A DNA stretch of 64,000 nt, taken from assembly GCA_947167015.1 (NCBI GenBank), contig CAMVGM010000003.1, forward strand, positions 27,732 to 91,731, given 5' to 3'. The position numbers and the translations under genes are program-made. The stretch comes from an uncultured Bacteroidales bacterium. Lineage in GTDB: Bacteria > Bacteroidota > Bacteroidia > Bacteroidales > UBA932. The notes below the pieces were generated by a model. The model saw only the letters and a program-made list of their open reading frames with translations, made no database searches and was not told the DNA's origin. Below, piece by piece: positions 53,004-61,933 of the stretch; the stretch's first letter is position 1, and each line of letters begins with the position of its first letter.

Positions 53004-55591
53004 AGTCCCAGCTCGCTCTTCAGCGAACGCAGCAGGTCGAAGGCCTGCAGGGGCGTCATGTTGTTGAGGTCCGCGGCCTCGAGCTTGTCCTTGATGGCGG
53101 ACAGGGTGGGATCGTCCAGCTGGAAGAAGGACAGCTGCACCGAACCGTCGTCCTCCATCGACATCGCCTCGGCGTGCTTCTGCCGCCGTTCCAGGTCGCG
53201 CAGCGTCTTCTCCGCGGACTCCACCACCTCCCGCGGCATCCCCGCCAGGCGCGCCACGTGGATACCGAAGCTGTGCGCCACGCCGCCGGGCATCAGCTTG
53301 CGCAGGAAGATGACGTTCTTGCCCTCCTCCTTGACCGCGATGTGGTAATTCTTCACGCGGGGGTACTGCTCCTCCAGGTCGTTCAGCTCGTGGTAGTGCG
53401 TGGCGAAGAGCGTCTTGGCGCCCTTGCCGTTCTGGTGGATGTATTCCACGAGGGCGCGGGCGATGGACATGCCGTCGTAGGTGGAGGTGCCCCGCCCGAT
53501 CTCGTCCAGCAGCACCAGGGAACGGGCGCTGAGGTTGTGCATGATCATCGAGGTCTCCAGCATCTCCACCATGAAGGTGGACTCGCCGCGGGAGATGTTG
53601 TCGGTGGCGCCCACGCGCGTGAAGATCTTGTCGAAATAGCCGATCTGCGCCTTCTCCGCGGGCACGAACGAGCCGATCTGCGCCAGCAGCACGATGAGGG
53701 CGGTCTGCCGCAGCAGGGCCGACTTGCCCGCCATGTTGGGGCCGGTGAGGATGATGATCTGCTCGCCCTTGCTGTCCAGGCGGATGTCGTTGGGGACGTA
53801 TTCCTCGCCGGCGGGCATCAGCGTCTCGATGACGGGATGCCGCCCGGCCTTGATGTCTAGGACGAGGCCCTTGTCCACCGACGGCCGGCAGTAGTTCCGG
53901 TCGATGGCCTGCTGCGCGAAGCCCTCCAGCACGTCCAGGCGCGAGAGGATGCGGCAGTTCTCCTGGATGTCGCGGATGGCCTTCTGCACCTCGCCCACGA
54001 GCTGCCCGTACAGGCGGCTCTCGATCTCGTAGATGGCGGCCTCCGCGCCCAGGATTTTCTCCTCATATTCCTTGAGTTCCGGGGTGATGTAGCGTTCGGC
54101 GGACACGAGCGTCTGCTTGCGTATCCACTCCGGCGGCACCTTGTCGCGGAAGGTGTTGCGCACCTCGATGTAGTAGCCGAATACGTTGTTATAGCTGATT
54201 TTCAGCGAGTTGATACCGGTGCGTTCGCTCTCGCGCCGCTGCATTTCCAGCAGGTACTCCTTGCCCCCGCGCGAGATGGCGCGCAGCTCGTCCAGTTCCT
54301 TGTCCACGCCGGCGGCGATCACGTCGCCCTTGCCCAGCTGGGAGGCGTCCTCCGCGAGGGTGGCGCCGATGCGGGCGAGCAGCTTGTCGGTATTCTTCAG
54401 GCCCTTGATGAGGCGGTCCAGCGCCGCGCAGCCGGAATCGGCACAGAGTTCCCGGATGGGGGTCATCCGGCCCAGCGAACGGCCCAGCTGGCGCACCTCC
54501 CGCGGGAGGATCTTGCCCGTGGCAGCCCGGGCGAGGATGCGCTCCAGGTCGCCGACCTCGGAAAGGTTGCGCTGCAGTCCGGCCAGCAGTTCGTCGTTGT
54601 CGTGCAGCAGCTGCACTACGTCGTAGCGGGATTCCAGCTCCTTGATGTCCATCACGGGCATCGCCAGCCATTGCCGCAGCAGGCGGGCGCCCATCGGGGT
54701 GCAGCAGCGGTCGATGACATCGACCAGCGCCACCCCCTCGCGTCCCGCGTTGCTCTGGAAGACCTCCAGGTTGCGGAAGGTGAACTTGTCCATCCAGACG
54801 AATTTCTCCTCGTCGATGCGGCCGATGGAGCAGATGTTCCCCAGGCCCGCGTGCTGCGTCTGCTCCAGATAGACCAGCAGCGCCCCGGCCGAGCAGATGG
54901 CGAGCGGGAAGCCGTCAATGGCGAAGCCCTTGAGACTCTGCACCTTGAGCTGCTTGCAGAGGCGGTCCACGGCGGCGTCCTGCACGAAGGCCCATTCATC
55001 CAGGCCGGTGATGTAGTAGTCGCCGAAGCGCTCTTTCACGGCGCGCAGCACGTCGCGCTGGACCACCAGTTCTCGCGGCTGCAGCGAACTCAGCAGGGTG
55101 CCGATGTAGTCGATGCTGCCCTGCGCCACCTGGAAGGTTCCCGTGGAGACGTCCAGGAAGGCGGCGCCGCAGCTCTGCCCCTCGAAAGTCAGGCCGGCGA
55201 GGTAGTTGTGCTCCTTCTGCTCCAGCATCCCTTCGCCGAAGGCGATGCCCGGGGTGAGGATTTCGGTGACGCCGCGCTTGACGAGCTTGTTCTTCACGAG
55301 CGCCGGGTCCTCCAGCTGGTCGCAGACGGCCACCTTGTAGCCGGCGCGCACGAGTTTCTGCAGGTAGCCTTCGATGGCGTGGTGGGGGAAACCGGCCATC
55401 TGCGTGTCGCCTTTTTCGCCGTTGGAGCGGCGCGTGAGCACGAGTCCCAGCACCTTGCTCACGAGCACGGCATCGTCGGAGTAGGTCTCGTAGAAATCCC
55501 CGACGCGGTACAGGAGCACCGCTTCGGGGTGTTGGGCCTTGATGCTGAAATAATGCTTCAGCATCGGGGTGTCTTCGCCTTTCTTCGCCAT
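53000..55591 (-). CDS. mutS: DNA mismatch repair protein MutS
   Basis: Recognises mismatches and small loops and starts repair with MutL. The 863-residue protein is full length: mismatch-contacting GDFYE in YRVGDFYETYSDDA at the N-terminus, connector, lever and clamp domains, then the ATPase with Walker A TGPNMAGKSALLRQ, Walker B LVLLDEIGRGTSTYDG and the helix-turn-helix end. It is followed downstream by nothing on its strand and converges on the barrel protein with overlapping stops. The upstream secreted fusion gene ends 5 bases before the mutS start, so mutS is probably read from that transcript. Confidence 0.97.
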   Translation of the reverse strand: MAKKGEDTPMLKHYFSIKAQHPEAVLLYRVGDFYETYSDDAVLVSKVLGLVLTRRSNGEKGDTQMAGFPHHAIEGYLQKLVRAGYKVAVCDQLEDPALVKNKLVKRGVTEILTPGIAFGEGMLEQKEHNYLAGLTFEGQSCGAAFLDVSTGTFQVAQGSIDYIGTLLSSLQPRELVVQRDVLRAVKERFGDYYITGLDEWAFVQDAAVDRLCKQLKVQSLKGFAIDGFPLAICSAGALLVYLEQTQHAGLGNICSIGRIDEEKFVWMDKFTFRNLEVFQSNAGREGVALVDVIDRCCTPMGARLLRQWLAMPVMDIKELESRYDVVQLLHDNDELLAGLQRNLSEVGDLERILARAATGKILPREVRQLGRSLGRMTPIRELCADSGCAALDRLIKGLKNTDKLLARIGATLAEDASQLGKGDVIAAGVDKELDELRAISRGGKEYLLEMQRRESERTGINSLKISYNNVFGYYIEVRNTFRDKVPPEWIRKQTLVSAERYITPELKEYEEKILGAEAAIYEIESRLYGQLVGEVQKAIRDIQENCRILSRLDVLEGFAQQAIDRNYCRPSVDKGLVLDIKAGRHPVIETLMPAGEEYVPNDIRLDSKGEQIIILTGPNMAGKSALLRQTALIVLLAQIGSFVPAEKAQIGYFDKIFTRVGATDNISRGESTFMVEMLETSMIMHNLSARSLVLLDEIGRGTSTYDGMSIARALVEYIHQNGKGAKTLFATHYHELNDLEEQYPRVKNYHIAVKEEGKNVIFLRKLMPGGVAHSFGIHVARLAGMPREVVESAEKTLRDLERRQKHAEAMSMEDDGSVQLSFFQLDDPTLSAIKDKLEAADLNNMTPLQAFDLLRSLKSELGL

Positions 55592-55596
55592 CCTGA

Positions 55597-57504
55597 TCAG
55601 CGTTCTACATATTCCTGCAGTTTCTCGGCGATGGCGGAGTTGATCCGGCCCGCGAGGGCCTGGCCCTTCACGTCCAGGCCGGGGATGGACAGGAGGTCGC
55701 CGGCGGTGGCCCGCAGGGCGCCCAGGCTGATATCGCCGTCATTTACGGCGTCAAGCAGGGCGGAGAGCACCTTGTCCAGGTCGGTTGCACCGACCTGATA
55801 GTTCCAGCGGAGCGCCTGGGAATAACTGACCGGGCGGGGCCCCTGGTTGTGCGAGCAGTCCACCGGCTTGACCGTGACGTCCGGGAACTCCCGGCGCAGG
55901 TCCGTCAGGCGCCCGGCATAATTCCGGTACTCGGCGATCAGTTCGTCCACGCCCGTGACGCGGCCGGACGAGCGGCTCAGGCTGTTCTTGAAGCAGCTCA
56001 GCACGTCGTTGTACACCGGCACGACCGTAATCTTCCCGAAACCGAGTGCCTTGGCCTTCCGGATCAGGTCCTCCAGGGCCCCGTTGCCCGAGAGCACGCC
56101 GTCGCAGGTCAGACCTGCGGTGTTCAGGCCCAGTTCCCGCACGGCCAGGCTCTTGCCGGAGGCGGGCGGTCCCATCACGATGGTCAGGTCATCGTTTCCC
56201 TCGCGCAGGGCCCGCTGCGCCATCTTTTCCAGCAGATAGTCGTACAGGATCCCTTCCGCCTCGCGGAAATCGGACGCGTTGGTGCCCGTGTAGCCCAGCG
56301 GCCGGAACAAGCGGCGCACTTCGTTGGGGTCCAGGGTGAGCGCCGCGCCACCCATGTATTTGTCGCCCAGCTGGACGAGCCGCTCCCGGGTCCACCGTGC
56401 GGCGTCGGCGCCCGTCAGCTGCGGCTGCGGGGCTTCGATGGAATAGGCCGACGGGCGGGGTGCCATCCGCGTGTGCCTGCGGACGTCCATCACCTTTTCT
56501 TCGATGAAATAGGTATCGCCGGGCAGCTGGTAGCGGGCGTTGCCGTCCGGGTCGGGCGTGAAGAGCATCAGCGAGGCCTGGTCGCGGTCCACGTAGCGCA
56601 CCCAGCCGCGCGGGGAGAGGTTGTACTCGCCGTCGCCCAGCACCGCGTTCACCACGCAGTTGGTGTCCCACATCCGCTGGCCCACCTCGCAGTCGAACTG
56701 GGTATAGACCGTCTTGATGGGGTTCTGGTCGGTGTAGGACAGGTCGGTGAGGATGTCCGCGGCGGTATAGTCCATGTCGTCACCCACGTTGGAGGGGGAC
56801 AGGATCAGGTCCACGTTCCGGGGCAGTTTGTCGTAGAAGACGGCCGCGGCTTTCGAGGCCGTGCGCATGTTGTAGCCGCTGAGGTTGTCGTTGCCGTCGA
56901 AGTGGCCGGCCTGCACATACACGGCCTTGACCTTCCGGCCGAACAGGTCCACGCCGCTGAGCGGAGAGTACTCGTCCGCGCCCGACTCGAAAAGCTGCGA
57001 CAGGCAGGTCATCATCCCGATGGCCACCACGACCACCGAGTGGTCCTCGGCCTCGCTGAGGAGCTTGCGGTAGAATTTCCAGCCTTCCGGGAGCTGCTTG
57101 GGGTCGATGGAACGGGGGTACAGCCAGCTGCCGTCGGGGTTCTTGAACTCGATCAGGCGGCTGTAGGGGATGAAGTCATAGGGGTTCTTCACGCCGTTGT
57201 GCTCCAGGGCGATGGGGATGTCCGGGTGGCCGTAAAAGCGGTTGAACACGTCCACGAGCACGGCGTTGCGGTCGCCTTCGCGGTCCACGATCACGCCTTT
57301 CAGGTCCACCAGACCGTCCTCGATGTAATGGTAAAGCATCACGATGGCGAAGAGGTCGTCGGTGCAGCTCCCGAAGTCCGTGTCCAGGATCATCGGGATG
57401 GGTTGCCGCAACTGGTGGTAGTTGCCGTACGTGATGTTGTTCTGCGCGCGGCCGGCGGAGAGGGCCAGCGTAAGGAAAAGGAGGACAGCTGTCAGTTTTT
57501 TCAT
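55597..57504 (-). CDS. Secreted nucleoside hydrolase fused to a P-loop (zeta-toxin/kinase-like) domain
   Basis: A 635-residue protein with a signal peptide (MKKLTAVLLFLTLALSAGRAQ). Residues 37-350 form an inosine/uridine-type nucleoside hydrolase with the calcium motif ILDTDFGSCTDDLFAI at 39-54, and segments VKGVIVDREGD-like and VAIGMMTCLSQLF. In DxDxxxxxDD spacing it matches the DTDIGNDVDD subfamily, with Cys in place of the third acidic residue. Residues 390-635 contain a nucleotide-binding domain with Walker A GPPASGKS at 445-452, resembling zeta-toxin/AAA kinases. The start at 57504 is chosen for the signal peptide; the frame is open further upstream only as a shadow of the serpin gene. 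Why an exported protein carries a P-loop is unclear. It precedes mutS by 5 bases. Confidence 0.8.
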   Translation of the reverse strand: MKKLTAVLLFLTLALSAGRAQNNITYGNYHQLRQPIPMILDTDFGSCTDDLFAIVMLYHYIEDGLVDLKGVIVDREGDRNAVLVDVFNRFYGHPDIPIALEHNGVKNPYDFIPYSRLIEFKNPDGSWLYPRSIDPKQLPEGWKFYRKLLSEAEDHSVVVVAIGMMTCLSQLFESGADEYSPLSGVDLFGRKVKAVYVQAGHFDGNDNLSGYNMRTASKAAAVFYDKLPRNVDLILSPSNVGDDMDYTAADILTDLSYTDQNPIKTVYTQFDCEVGQRMWDTNCVVNAVLGDGEYNLSPRGWVRYVDRDQASLMLFTPDPDGNARYQLPGDTYFIEEKVMDVRRHTRMAPRPSAYSIEAPQPQLTGADAARWTRERLVQLGDKYMGGAALTLDPNEVRRLFRPLGYTGTNASDFREAEGILYDYLLEKMAQRALREGNDDLTIVMGPPASGKSLAVRELGLNTAGLTCDGVLSGNGALEDLIRKAKALGFGKITVVPVYNDVLSCFKNSLSRSSGRVTGVDELIAEYRNYAGRLTDLRREFPDVTVKPVDCSHNQGPRPVSYSQALRWNYQVGATDLDKVLSALLDAVNDGDISLGALRATAGDLLSIPGLDVKGQALAGRINSAIAEKLQEYVER

Positions 57505-57572
57505 ATGCTTTCGGAATTCTCTCCGAAAGATACTAAAAAAACCGACAACCCGGAAGGATATTCGGGGATCTC

Positions 57573-58799
57573 TTAATCCGACAGCGTTCCCGCGAGGAGC
57601 AAGGTGTTGCTGCTTTTCTCCCGGATGAAATAGACGAAGGGGCGGTTGAAGTCGAGCACCACCTTGCCGGACGGGCCCGCGGCGGCGTTCTTGCGGAACT
57701 CGATCACGGTCACGGCGGCGAACTCGGTGCCCTTTTCCGTCACGTCCACCTGCACTTTCTGGAGGACCTTGCTGATGTACAGCGCTTCGGCCGTGCTGAT
57801 GCCGGAGAAGTCGGCATCGCCCGAGAAGGGGAGTGTCAAACCTTTGTCTTTCAATATCTTGGGCAGGGCTTCCTCCGTAGAATAATCTGTCGAGAAGCGC
57901 GGGAGGAACACCTCCGCCGGCCGTTCGGCGAGCGTCAGGCCGTCCAGTTTCTCCGCCACGGCGGGAAGGATGTCGCCGACCGTCTTCCCTGCTTTCGGCA
58001 GGACGGCCACCATCTCGTAGGCCGTGTTGCCGTAGGGCAGGCGGACCGCCTCGAAGTCGCCGCAGTCGGCATAGCCGAAGTCCTTGTCGGCGTGCAGGTA
58101 GTCCTTGCGGGATTTGGTGCTCTCGCCCCGGAACTCCCGGCCTTCCGCCAGTTCCCACTTGTCCCGCCAGGGCGCCTTGTAGAGCAGGGCGTTGATGAGC
58201 ATCAGGCGGGTCAGGGGGTCCAGTTCGTCGAGCATCTGCGGGATCTTGCCGTCCGTCTTGTCGGAGCACCATTGGTTGATTTTCCCGAGCGTGGCAGCCT
58301 GCCCGAAATCCACGGTGTAACTTTCCGCGGTGAACCAGCGCTCCAGCAGGGTCGTATAGTCCGCCCGCAGGGGAAGGTTGTTCGCCGCCCAGAAGGAATT
58401 GCTGCAGGTGAAGGAGACCTGCGGGTCGGCTTTGGCGAGGCCTTCCGTCATCTTGGCGTAGAAAGCGCCGAGGTCCTCCTTGGACGTGGCGTCCCAGCCG
58501 CAGACCGTGCGGAACTGCTGCCAGGTGTCGCCCTCCGCGCCTTCCGCGGCCATGGCCAGTGCGAGCGACAGGCTCAGCGGCGAGAAGGCCACGTCCTTGC
58601 CGTCCCGCAGGGCATACAGCCGGGCGAAGACGTCCAGCCCGAAGGCGTTGGAGGCGTCGCGGACGGCCTCGTCGGCCTTGGTCAGCACGATGGGTACGGG
58701 CTCGCCGGCCTCCACGCCTTCGCCTCCGGGCATCTTGCCGCAGGCGGCCGCGCCCAGGGTCGTCAGCAGGAAGAGGAAAGATGCAAGCAAAGGTTTCAT
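57573..58799 (-). CDS. Serpin-family protease inhibitor lipoprotein
   Basis: A 408-residue lipoprotein (signal peptide MKPLLASFLFLLTTLGAAAC, lipidated C20) with a complete serpin fold: AFGLDVFARLYALRDGKDVAFSP-type N-terminus read in two parts, the LMLINALLYKAPWRDKW shutter region, reactive-loop hinge KGTEFAAVTVIEF, and the conserved FNRPFVYFIREKSSNTLLLAG end. The reactive centre lies around KNAAAGPSGK, so the target protease cannot be named with confidence. Serpins in gut bacteria are thought to protect against host or competitor proteases. The Met at 58799 is chosen over an in-frame start 60 bases upstream because it starts the signal peptide. Confidence 0.92.
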   Translation of the reverse strand: MKPLLASFLFLLTTLGAAACGKMPGGEGVEAGEPVPIVLTKADEAVRDASNAFGLDVFARLYALRDGKDVAFSPLSLSLALAMAAEGAEGDTWQQFRTVCGWDATSKEDLGAFYAKMTEGLAKADPQVSFTCSNSFWAANNLPLRADYTTLLERWFTAESYTVDFGQAATLGKINQWCSDKTDGKIPQMLDELDPLTRLMLINALLYKAPWRDKWELAEGREFRGESTKSRKDYLHADKDFGYADCGDFEAVRLPYGNTAYEMVAVLPKAGKTVGDILPAVAEKLDGLTLAERPAEVFLPRFSTDYSTEEALPKILKDKGLTLPFSGDADFSGISTAEALYISKVLQKVQVDVTEKGTEFAAVTVIEFRKNAAAGPSGKVVLDFNRPFVYFIREKSSNTLLLAGTLSD

Positions 58800-58826
58800 A
58801 GTCGTTTCGCTGCTTTGTTTACCCTG

Positions 58827-58834
58827 CAAAGATA
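58827..58834 (-). promoter_or_regulatory. -7 box for the serpin gene
   Basis: The minus strand reads TATCTTTG, a full match, 27 bases before the start at 58799. CTTG lies 22 bases upstream, a slightly long spacer. It is in the 159-base divergent gap to the RHS gene. Confidence 0.5.
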
Positions 58835-58927
58835 ACAATTTAACCGGGATGCGTGTCAAGCATGTTGAGCACCCGGATTAAGCGCTTAACAAGATTAAAA
58901 CAGGCAAAAATCCTCGTGGGAGCGCCG

Positions 58928-58935
58928 TTTCTTTG
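58928..58935 (+). promoter_or_regulatory. Possible -7 box for the first RHS gene
   Basis: TTTCTTTG differs at one base from TAnnTTTG, 23 bases before the start at 58959. No -33 match is seen. Confidence 0.3.
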
Positions 58936-58958
58936 CAGCGAATTCAAATTTTATTATT

Positions 58959-61916
58959 ATGAGACAGATGCTTTATTTCCTGGCAGTCGCAGCGGTAGTG
59001 CTGCTGTGCCTGCCCCATGGCCTCCGGGCCCAGCAGTTCGACACCAATCCCGTCGAGTTGCCTTCCACTTCCGTATGGGAGCAGATGAAGTACAACAACG
59101 TGGCCGGAGCCAGCCTCTACACCGGCACGATCAACGTCAACATCCCCCTTTATGAGTATCAGGATACGGACTTCGACATTCCGATTTCCCTGGGATACGC
59201 TTCCGGCGGCTACAAGCCCAATATCCAAGCCGGCGTCGTCGGCCATGATTGGAGCCTCAATGCCGGCGGGTCCATCACCCGCGTTGTCCGCGGTTTGCCC
59301 GACGAGGCCCGCGGCTCTTCCACGTTCGGGTTCCTCGAGACTTTTTATGATACCGGCATCACGTCTGCTCTCAACCTGACCGGATACAACACCGCGATGG
59401 ACAGCTACTGGATCGGGGCGACCAATCCCAGGATCTATTATTCACGCTACGGTTTCTCTAACCCCAGCGTACTTCTTGACACCGAACCCGACATTTTTTA
59501 TTTCAATTTCCTGGGCTATAGCGGTAAGTTCCAGCTCGGATATGACGGGGTCGTACACGTCTATGATACGAACACCCGCAGTGCTGAGTTCAAGGTGGAG
59601 GTCCCCCGTTACGACTTGGATGAGATCGTGATCGTCACCGGCGACGGAACCCGTTACACATTCGGGACGGGCAATGCGCTTGAGAACGACACCAGTTACG
59701 GCACCGCGTGGAAACTTGCCCAGATCACCACCCAGTCCGGGCGCACGGCGACGTTCAGTTATGCCACCCAAGCCCGCCAGTATGGGTCTTCATCCAAGAT
59801 CACCCTTCCGTTCTTCTATACATATGCACCTCCTTCCCAGTGCTACTCCTTTTCCGGACAGGTCACGGCTGAAAGCGGGTCCGGGCAGGTAACCATCTCG
59901 CAGGTGTACAGTCCCACTTCTGCCGTCTGCGGGCCTTATATCAGTGTATCCGTCCTGGATGCCATCACACTTGACAACGGCACCGTCATCGACTTCTACT
60001 ACAAGTCCCTCCCGCAGAAAGAAACGGCCATCGGCTGGAACATCACCGTCCAGCCCAAGTTGGACCGCTTCACCGTCAAATCCCCCGCCGGGGCGACCGT
60101 CCGGACATGCACTTTCTCCTATTCTGTCCCGGCCGCCTCCGCATCCAACAAACTGCCGTTCCTCTCGTCCGTGGACATCTCGGGAGAAGGGACCTTCCTG
60201 ATGGCCTATGACTACACCGCCACCACGGTTTTCCCCAAGCACGGAACCTTCAGCATCGACCACTGGGGCTTCTACAACAACTCCGGGGCTACCGCCTCGC
60301 AGTTCTACACCCACACCACGCTCGACGACCACCTCACGGAGACGATCACCACCACCAGCCGGAACCCGAACGGCACGTATGCTAAATACGGCATGCTCAA
60401 GACCCTCACCTACCCGACCGGCGGGCGCACGGAATTCGAATACGAAGCCAATGACTACTTCCGTTATGTGGACCGCGCCTATCCGTCTTACATTCCGGAA
60501 GTAAAGACCAACCCCATCATTGCTGCCATAGCAGGAGGCGTCCGCATCAAGACGATCAAGGACTACACGTCCACGACCGCTTCCACACCCGTGTTCCAGC
60601 GGAGTTATTCCTATTTGGGATCCGACGGAAAGTCCTCCGGAATCCTTGCGTTGAAGCCCCGGTACAGCGTCCAGTACCGTCGTTACGACGCCAACTCCAA
60701 CTTGAACTGCTACCTTGGTTCCTATAATGCAATGCTCCCTCCTGACGGTACGCACATTGAGTATTCCACCGTCACCGAGACTTTTCCCGAAGGGCGCCGT
60801 GTCTATGAGTTCATCTCATCACTGGACTGCCCGGACGGGGATGTCTACTGGAACAACAACGACCATGATATCATGAACGACAGTTTCTCCGTGTCGCCGT
60901 CCAAGGACCTCATCCTTTCCGTGATGATTCCGCCCATATCGATGCAGGCTACTCGCGGGAAACTCCTCTCCTGCAAGACATACAATGCGCAGGGGGCGGA
61001 AGTCAGCCGCCAGACCACTGGCTACGAGACCTATTCGAATGCGTTCGAGACGCTGGAAAAGATCTGGAGTTTCCAGAGCATGTATGTCGCCGGGACCGTC
61101 GTTCCCACCGTTGTCGGCGACATCCGCCCTCTGTCGCAGACCACCGTCACCGACGGGGTGACGGAGACGGAGTCCTACACGTACGATGCCTACCGGAACA
61201 TCCGAAACCGCACCCGCGACAGTCAGACCTCCAAGTACTTCTACCTTCAGGATATTGACAACCTGTCCTCCTTCTCCGACCTGAAGAATTACACCTACTG
61301 GAACTCTTTCGCTTCCGGCAGCGTCTGCACCAAGATGAAGGCTCTCAACCTCGTGAACCTTCCCCTCCAGACCGAGGCCTACGAAGACGGCGTCCTGCAT
61401 ATCCGCCGCTACGTGTACGGCTTCCGCAACGGGACGGACCAGACTGCCGTCTATCTGCAGAGCGTCCAGGAGTGCGAGCCCGCCAATTCCGGAAACACTT
61501 GGCATACCCTCGTTTCGTATGACGTGCGGGACAGTCATGGCCGCATCCTCCAGGCGACCGACGCCACCGGCTTGACGACGGTCTATGTCTGGGGCTACGG
61601 CGGGCTTTATCCCGTCGCCGAGGTCACCGGCGCCACCCTCGCCCAGGTCAAGGCCGTCTCCGGCCTGTCCGGCATCGAGAACGCGCCCCTCTCCGGCGCC
61701 CTGTCCTCCACCCAGGCCTCGGCCCTGCGCGCCATCTCCGGGGCCGAAGCGACGACCTGGGAATACAGCCCCCTCGTCGGCCTGACCAAGGAGACCACCT
61801 CCGATGGGCGTGCCACCACCTACACCTACAACGCCACCGGCAAGCTCCACCGGGTCCTCGACGACCTCGGACGCAAGACCGGCGCCTACCTCTACTCCAC
61901 CGACAACCGACAGTAA
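58959..61916 (+). CDS. Secreted RHS/YD-repeat-type protein (first of a pair)
   Basis: A 985-residue exported protein with signal peptide YFLAVAAVVLLCLPHGLRAQ. The N-terminal region has the Bacteroidota RHS hallmark VVGHDWSLNAGGSITRVVRG. The middle is beta-rich, and the C-terminus has YD-repeat-like strands (TYTYNATGKLHRVLDDLGRK) and ends abruptly at TDNRQ without a toxin-like tail. A second RHS protein with its own signal peptide starts 17 bases later, so the two probably form one system. Possible roles are surface adhesion, glycan binding or delivery of a polymorphic toxin; none is shown by the sequence. Confidence 0.85.
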   Translation: MRQMLYFLAVAAVVLLCLPHGLRAQQFDTNPVELPSTSVWEQMKYNNVAGASLYTGTINVNIPLYEYQDTDFDIPISLGYASGGYKPNIQAGVVGHDWSLNAGGSITRVVRGLPDEARGSSTFGFLETFYDTGITSALNLTGYNTAMDSYWIGATNPRIYYSRYGFSNPSVLLDTEPDIFYFNFLGYSGKFQLGYDGVVHVYDTNTRSAEFKVEVPRYDLDEIVIVTGDGTRYTFGTGNALENDTSYGTAWKLAQITTQSGRTATFSYATQARQYGSSSKITLPFFYTYAPPSQCYSFSGQVTAESGSGQVTISQVYSPTSAVCGPYISVSVLDAITLDNGTVIDFYYKSLPQKETAIGWNITVQPKLDRFTVKSPAGATVRTCTFSYSVPAASASNKLPFLSSVDISGEGTFLMAYDYTATTVFPKHGTFSIDHWGFYNNSGATASQFYTHTTLDDHLTETITTTSRNPNGTYAKYGMLKTLTYPTGGRTEFEYEANDYFRYVDRAYPSYIPEVKTNPIIAAIAGGVRIKTIKDYTSTTASTPVFQRSYSYLGSDGKSSGILALKPRYSVQYRRYDANSNLNCYLGSYNAMLPPDGTHIEYSTVTETFPEGRRVYEFISSLDCPDGDVYWNNNDHDIMNDSFSVSPSKDLILSVMIPPISMQATRGKLLSCKTYNAQGAEVSRQTTGYETYSNAFETLEKIWSFQSMYVAGTVVPTVVGDIRPLSQTTVTDGVTETESYTYDAYRNIRNRTRDSQTSKYFYLQDIDNLSSFSDLKNYTYWNSFASGSVCTKMKALNLVNLPLQTEAYEDGVLHIRRYVYGFRNGTDQTAVYLQSVQECEPANSGNTWHTLVSYDVRDSHGRILQATDATGLTTVYVWGYGGLYPVAEVTGATLAQVKAVSGLSGIENAPLSGALSSTQASALRAISGAEATTWEYSPLVGLTKETTSDGRATTYTYNATGKLHRVLDDLGRKTGAYLYSTDNRQ

Positions 61917-61933
61917 TCAAACCTCACACGATC

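Noticed and set aside
55597..57504. A zeta-type toxin-antitoxin module
   Set aside because: There is no adjacent small antitoxin gene, and the protein has a signal peptide and a large hydrolase domain, unlike known modules.
57505..58272. N-terminal extension of the nucleoside hydrolase fusion
   Set aside because: It is a frame-shadow of the serpin gene; a clear signal peptide starts at 57504.
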